Assembly: GCA_900550345.1 (NCBI GenBank)
Contig: URRX01000014.1
Location: 1 to 17,251, forward strand
DNA length: 17,251 bases
Reading direction: 5' to 3'
Origin: an uncultured Anaerococcus sp.
Lineage (GTDB): Bacteria > Bacillota > Clostridia > Tissierellales > Peptoniphilaceae
The position numbers were made by a program, and so were the translations under genes. The notes under the pieces are model-generated. The model was not told the origin of the DNA. It was given only the letters and a program-made list of their open reading frames with translations, and made no database searches. Positions 15,240-17,251 of the stretch are shown piece after piece (the stretch's first letter is position 1; each line of letters opens with the position of its first letter).

Positions 15240-15935
15240 CTACTCCTTATTAACAAGCTTATAACCAAGCCCCTTTATTGTAATTAAAATTTTTGGATCT
15301 CTTGGATTATCCTCAAGTTTTTCACGAAGCCTATATATGTGAGTTATTAGGGTATTTTCATAGCCATAAGAGTCTTTCCAAATATGGTCTAAAATCCTAT
15401 CAATTGAAACTATCATATTCATATTTTCAGATAAAAAAGATAAAATTTTAAATTGTGTAGCTGTTAGTGGAATTTCTTTCCCATTTTTTTCAACAATTCC
15501 CTTAGATTTATCAAAAATGACCTTGCCTAAATTAATCTTACCATCATTTTCAATTTTTTTACTTCTTCTTAAAACCGCATCAATTCTCCATAAAAGCTCA
15601 TCTGGAAAAAATGGTTTTACCAAATAATCATCGGCTTTGTTTTCAAAACCTTCTTTCCTATCATCAATTCCATCAAGGGCAGATAAAATTATAACGGCTA
15701 AATCAGGATTTTTCCTTACTTCCTTTAATAAGTCAAAACCACTTCCATCTGGAAGCATTAAATCCAAAACTATTAGGTCAATTTTAAAATTTTCAAGTTT
15801 AAATCTTGATTCCTTCAAATTTTTTGCAGTGTAAATTTTTTTAAAACGCTTATCTTTTAAAAAGTTATATAAATTTTCTAATAAATTTTTTTCATCATCA
15901 ACGACTAAAATACTAAAATTTTCTCTAAAATTCAT
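15240..15935 (-). CDS. OmpR/PhoB-family response regulator transcription factor
   Basis: DNA-binding output protein of a two-component system, about 231 residues. The receiver domain (residues 7-123) has the acidic pair in VVDDEKN (Asp13-14), phospho-acceptor Asp58 in VLDLMLPDGSG, the switch Ser85 in IILSALD and Lys107 in DDYLVKPF. The C-terminal winged helix (about 135-229) has LTATQFKILSFLSEN, a recognition-helix region NTLITHIYRLREKL, and the wing ending ITIKGLGYKL. A GTG at 15944 is in frame, but it is part of the AGGTGG ribosome site, so ATG 15935 is used. No histidine kinase gene follows; the next gene is the symporter with its own promoter. The regulator is divergent from a BcrA/LanF-like ABC exporter, its most probable target. 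The partner kinase may lie beyond the right edge or elsewhere. Confidence 0.95.
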   Translation of the reverse strand: MNFRENFSILVVDDEKNLLENLYNFLKDKRFKKIYTAKNLKESRFKLENFKIDLIVLDLMLPDGSGFDLLKEVRKNPDLAVIILSALDGIDDRKEGFENKADDYLVKPFFPDELLWRIDAVLRRSKKIENDGKINLGKVIFDKSKGIVEKNGKEIPLTATQFKILSFLSENMNMIVSIDRILDHIWKDSYGYENTLITHIYRLREKLEDNPRDPKILITIKGLGYKLVNKE

Positions 15936-15940
15936 TTTTC

Positions 15941-15946
15941 CCACCT
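15941..15946 (-). promoter_or_regulatory. Ribosome binding site deciding the response regulator start
   Basis: AGGTGG, five bases before ATG 15935. It includes an in-frame GTG (15944-15942) that is probably not used as a start. Confidence 0.65.
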
Positions 15947-15956
15947 CGTTAAGCTA

Positions 15957-15962
15957 ATTATA
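15957..15962 (-). promoter_or_regulatory. Predicted -10 box of the response regulator promoter
   Basis: TATAAT on the minus strand. Transcription would start near 15950, about 15 bases before the ATG. No good -35 is present, which would fit a promoter that needs an activator. Confidence 0.5.
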
Positions 15963-15989
15963 CACCACATATTTAATTAATTTTATTTT

Positions 15990-16004
15990 GTGATGTAAAA
16001 GTGA
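15990..16004 (+). promoter_or_regulatory. Candidate response regulator operator (direct GTGA repeat)
   Basis: GTGA occurs at 15990-15993 and 16001-16004, an 11-base period within GTGATGTAAAAGTGA, in the intergenic region between the divergent regulator and exporter genes. OmpR-family dimers commonly bind direct repeats about one helical turn apart. Two short repeats can arise by chance, so this is tentative. Confidence 0.25.
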
Positions 16005-16060
16005 CCTTCTTAAAAGCTTATTTTTATCTATTTTTGTTATTTTATATTTAGGAGGAAATT

Positions 16061-16954
16061 ATGAAAAAAATACTGGAAATAAAAAATTTAGAAAAATCAT
16101 ACAACAAGAAGAAAGTCTTAGATATAGACTCATTAGAAATCGAAGAAAAATCTATTTACGGTTTAATTGGAAAAAATGGAGCGGGAAAGTCCACTCTTAT
16201 GAAGCTTATACTTGGTCTTGTAAAAAAAGATGGAGGAGAAATAAAAGTTTTTGGATGTGAATTAAATTCAAAAAATCAAAAAGATTTCAACAAAAATCTT
16301 GGTGGTCTAATTGAAAATCCTTCCTTTTATGACCATTTAACAGGCTATGAAAATCTAGAAATAATTTCAAGCCTAAAGGGAGTGGATAAAAAGGAAATTT
16401 CAAAAACTTTAGACCTTGTTGGTCTTAAAAATGTAGGAAAAAAGAAAGCTAGAGAATATTCTTTGGGTATGAAGCAAAGACTTGGAATTGCCATAGCCTT
16501 AATTGGAAATCCCAAACTTTTAATCTTAGATGAACCGATTAACGGTCTTGATCCTCAAGGAATTGAAGAGATGAGAAATTTATTTAAATATATTGTAAAA
16601 AATACTTCCACAAGTATCCTAATTTCTTCACACATTCTTGATGAAATCGAAAAAATTTCAACTCATATTGGTATCCTCAAAGAAGGAAAATTAACCTACA
16701 ATGGAAGCCTAGAAGAATATAGGAGGCTTCATCCCCCATATATATCAATTCTTACATCTGATAACAAGAAAGCTCTTGAACTTTTAGATCTTGATGGGGC
16801 TTATTTAAAAGATAAAAAGATAATTTTAGGAAAAAAATCAAACCAAGATATTGGAGAAATAGTAAACTTTTTACATGGAAAGCTTGATATTTATAGGATT
16901 GAGGAAGAAAAAGAAAGTCTTGAAAAATTATTTATTGAAGAAAGCAGGTCTTAA
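16061..16954 (+). CDS. ABC transporter ATP-binding protein, BcrA/LanF (lantibiotic or peptide-antibiotic protection) type
   Basis: Cytoplasmic ATPase of an exporter that removes membrane-active peptides, 297 residues. Motifs: Walker A GKNGAGKST (37-45), signature YSLGMKQR (133-140), Walker B LLILDEPINGLDP with Asp157-Glu158, and switch His191 in SSHILDEI. The usual Q-loop glutamine is replaced by glutamate in GGLIENPSFYDHLTGYENL (Glu85). This E-loop form is known from lantibiotic-immunity and bacitracin-resistance ATPases. A C-terminal region of about 75 residues (220-297) follows the ATPase core, also usual for this group. AGGAGG stands five bases before the ATG. The gene runs directly into a permease gene and is divergent from a response regulator, the typical setting for peptide sensing and resistance. 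The cargo is unknown. Confidence 0.93.
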   Translation: MKKILEIKNLEKSYNKKKVLDIDSLEIEEKSIYGLIGKNGAGKSTLMKLILGLVKKDGGEIKVFGCELNSKNQKDFNKNLGGLIENPSFYDHLTGYENLEIISSLKGVDKKEISKTLDLVGLKNVGKKKAREYSLGMKQRLGIAIALIGNPKLLILDEPINGLDPQGIEEMRNLFKYIVKNTSTSILISSHILDEIEKISTHIGILKEGKLTYNGSLEEYRRLHPPYISILTSDNKKALELLDLDGAYLKDKKIILGKKSNQDIGEIVNFLHGKLDIYRIEEEKESLEKLFIEESRS

Positions 16955-16955
16955 T

Positions 16956-17251
16956 ATGAAAAATTTAGAAAGAAAAAAATATAAAAGGCTTGGAATAAAT
17001 TTCTTAATATTAATAGTTTTTATCTCACAAATGCTAATAGTAACAGGTCAAAGTTTTTCAAAATCTTTTTTACAAAGTAAACTCCCACTTTCCTATATAA
17101 TGGATACTTATTTATTTATATCTCTGCTAATAAACCCCATTCTAATTTCATCTCTTGTAAAAAAGGTAATTGAAATTGAAGAAAAAAACAAGATGTGGCA
17201 GATGCAAATAATTCTTGGAGAAAAAGTTAATTCTATTCTTCTTAAAAAATT
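16956..17251 (+). CDS. ABC-2-type permease, lantibiotic-immunity (MutE/LanE-like) family, N-terminal part only
   Basis: Membrane partner of the preceding ATPase; 98 codons are visible before the right edge. The frame is open from ATG 16956, two bases after the ATPase stop codon, so the two are surely cotranscribed and probably coupled (only a weak GCAGG site precedes). A basic start MKNLERKKYKRLG precedes a hydrophobic helix (about 14-30, NFLILIVFISQMLIV). A second hydrophobic stretch (about 52-68, YLFISLLINPILISSLV) follows. Then IEIEEKNKMWQMQIILG resembles the E...N.W..L element of lantibiotic-protection permeases. The remaining helices lie outside the window. Assignment rests on this short stretch and on context. 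Confidence 0.75.
   Translation, partial: MKNLERKKYKRLGINFLILIVFISQMLIVTGQSFSKSFLQSKLPLSYIMDTYLFISLLINPILISSLVKKVIEIEEKNKMWQMQIILGEKVNSILLKK

Noticed and set aside
1..17251. CRISPR arrays, insertion sequences, tRNA or rRNA genes, prophage or defence islands
   Set aside because: No regularly spaced repeats, transposase motifs, terminal inverted repeats or tRNA-like cloverleaf were found by reading; gene order and codon style are uniform and chromosomal.

Overview
The window is AT-rich DNA with strong AGGAGG-type ribosome binding sites, lipoprotein signal peptides with a lipobox, a tRNA-sensing T-box leader, a glmS self-cleaving ribozyme and a homodimeric pyruvate:ferredoxin oxidoreductase. Together these point to a low-GC anaerobic Firmicute. 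The protein style suggests the Tissierellia/Peptoniphilaceae group of anaerobic cocci, but this is a judgement by eye and the genus cannot be fixed from the window.

Layout. All genes except the last two are on the minus strand. At 1-2737 a small GNAT acetyltransferase overlaps by 4 bases the start of a UvrD-type helicase. The helicase runs off the left edge and its C-terminal part looks like a PD-(D/E)XK nuclease domain. At 2794-7835 lies a complete methionine-acquisition transcription unit: sigma-A promoter, methionine T-box leader with attenuator, M20D amidohydrolase, MetN ATPase, MetI permease, two tandem MetQ lipoproteins and a rho-independent terminator. At 7961-10058 glmS stands alone with its own promoter, ribozyme leader and terminator. 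At 10191-13801 is the large pyruvate:ferredoxin oxidoreductase gene with its terminator. At 13857-15192 is a DAACS-family sodium symporter with a near-consensus promoter and its own terminator. At 15240-16060 is an OmpR-family response regulator gene and a divergent promoter region. On the plus strand, 16061-17251 carries an ABC ATPase of the BcrA/LanF peptide-resistance type and the start of its permease, cut by the right edge.

How the parts work together. When uncharged tRNA-Met accumulates, the T-box should allow transcription of a hydrolase able to release amino acids from N-acyl conjugates, and of an importer with two different substrate-binding proteins. GlmS makes glucosamine-6-phosphate for cell-wall precursors and should be shut off by that product through its ribozyme. 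The oxidoreductase feeds acetyl-CoA and reduced ferredoxin into fermentation. The symporter keeps the fold and the amino-group-binding aspartate of the glutamate transporter family but lacks the arginine that reads acidic side chains, so a neutral amino acid is the likelier cargo. The regulator and divergent ABC exporter look like an antimicrobial-peptide sensing and protection locus; no histidine kinase is visible.

Most of the window is recognisable housekeeping and transport. I did not find a wholly undescribed system. The most informative points are the T-box-controlled amidohydrolase with duplicated MetQ, the altered symporter binding site, the helicase-nuclease gene coupled to an acetyltransferase with a probably leaderless start, and the divergent regulator/exporter pair.
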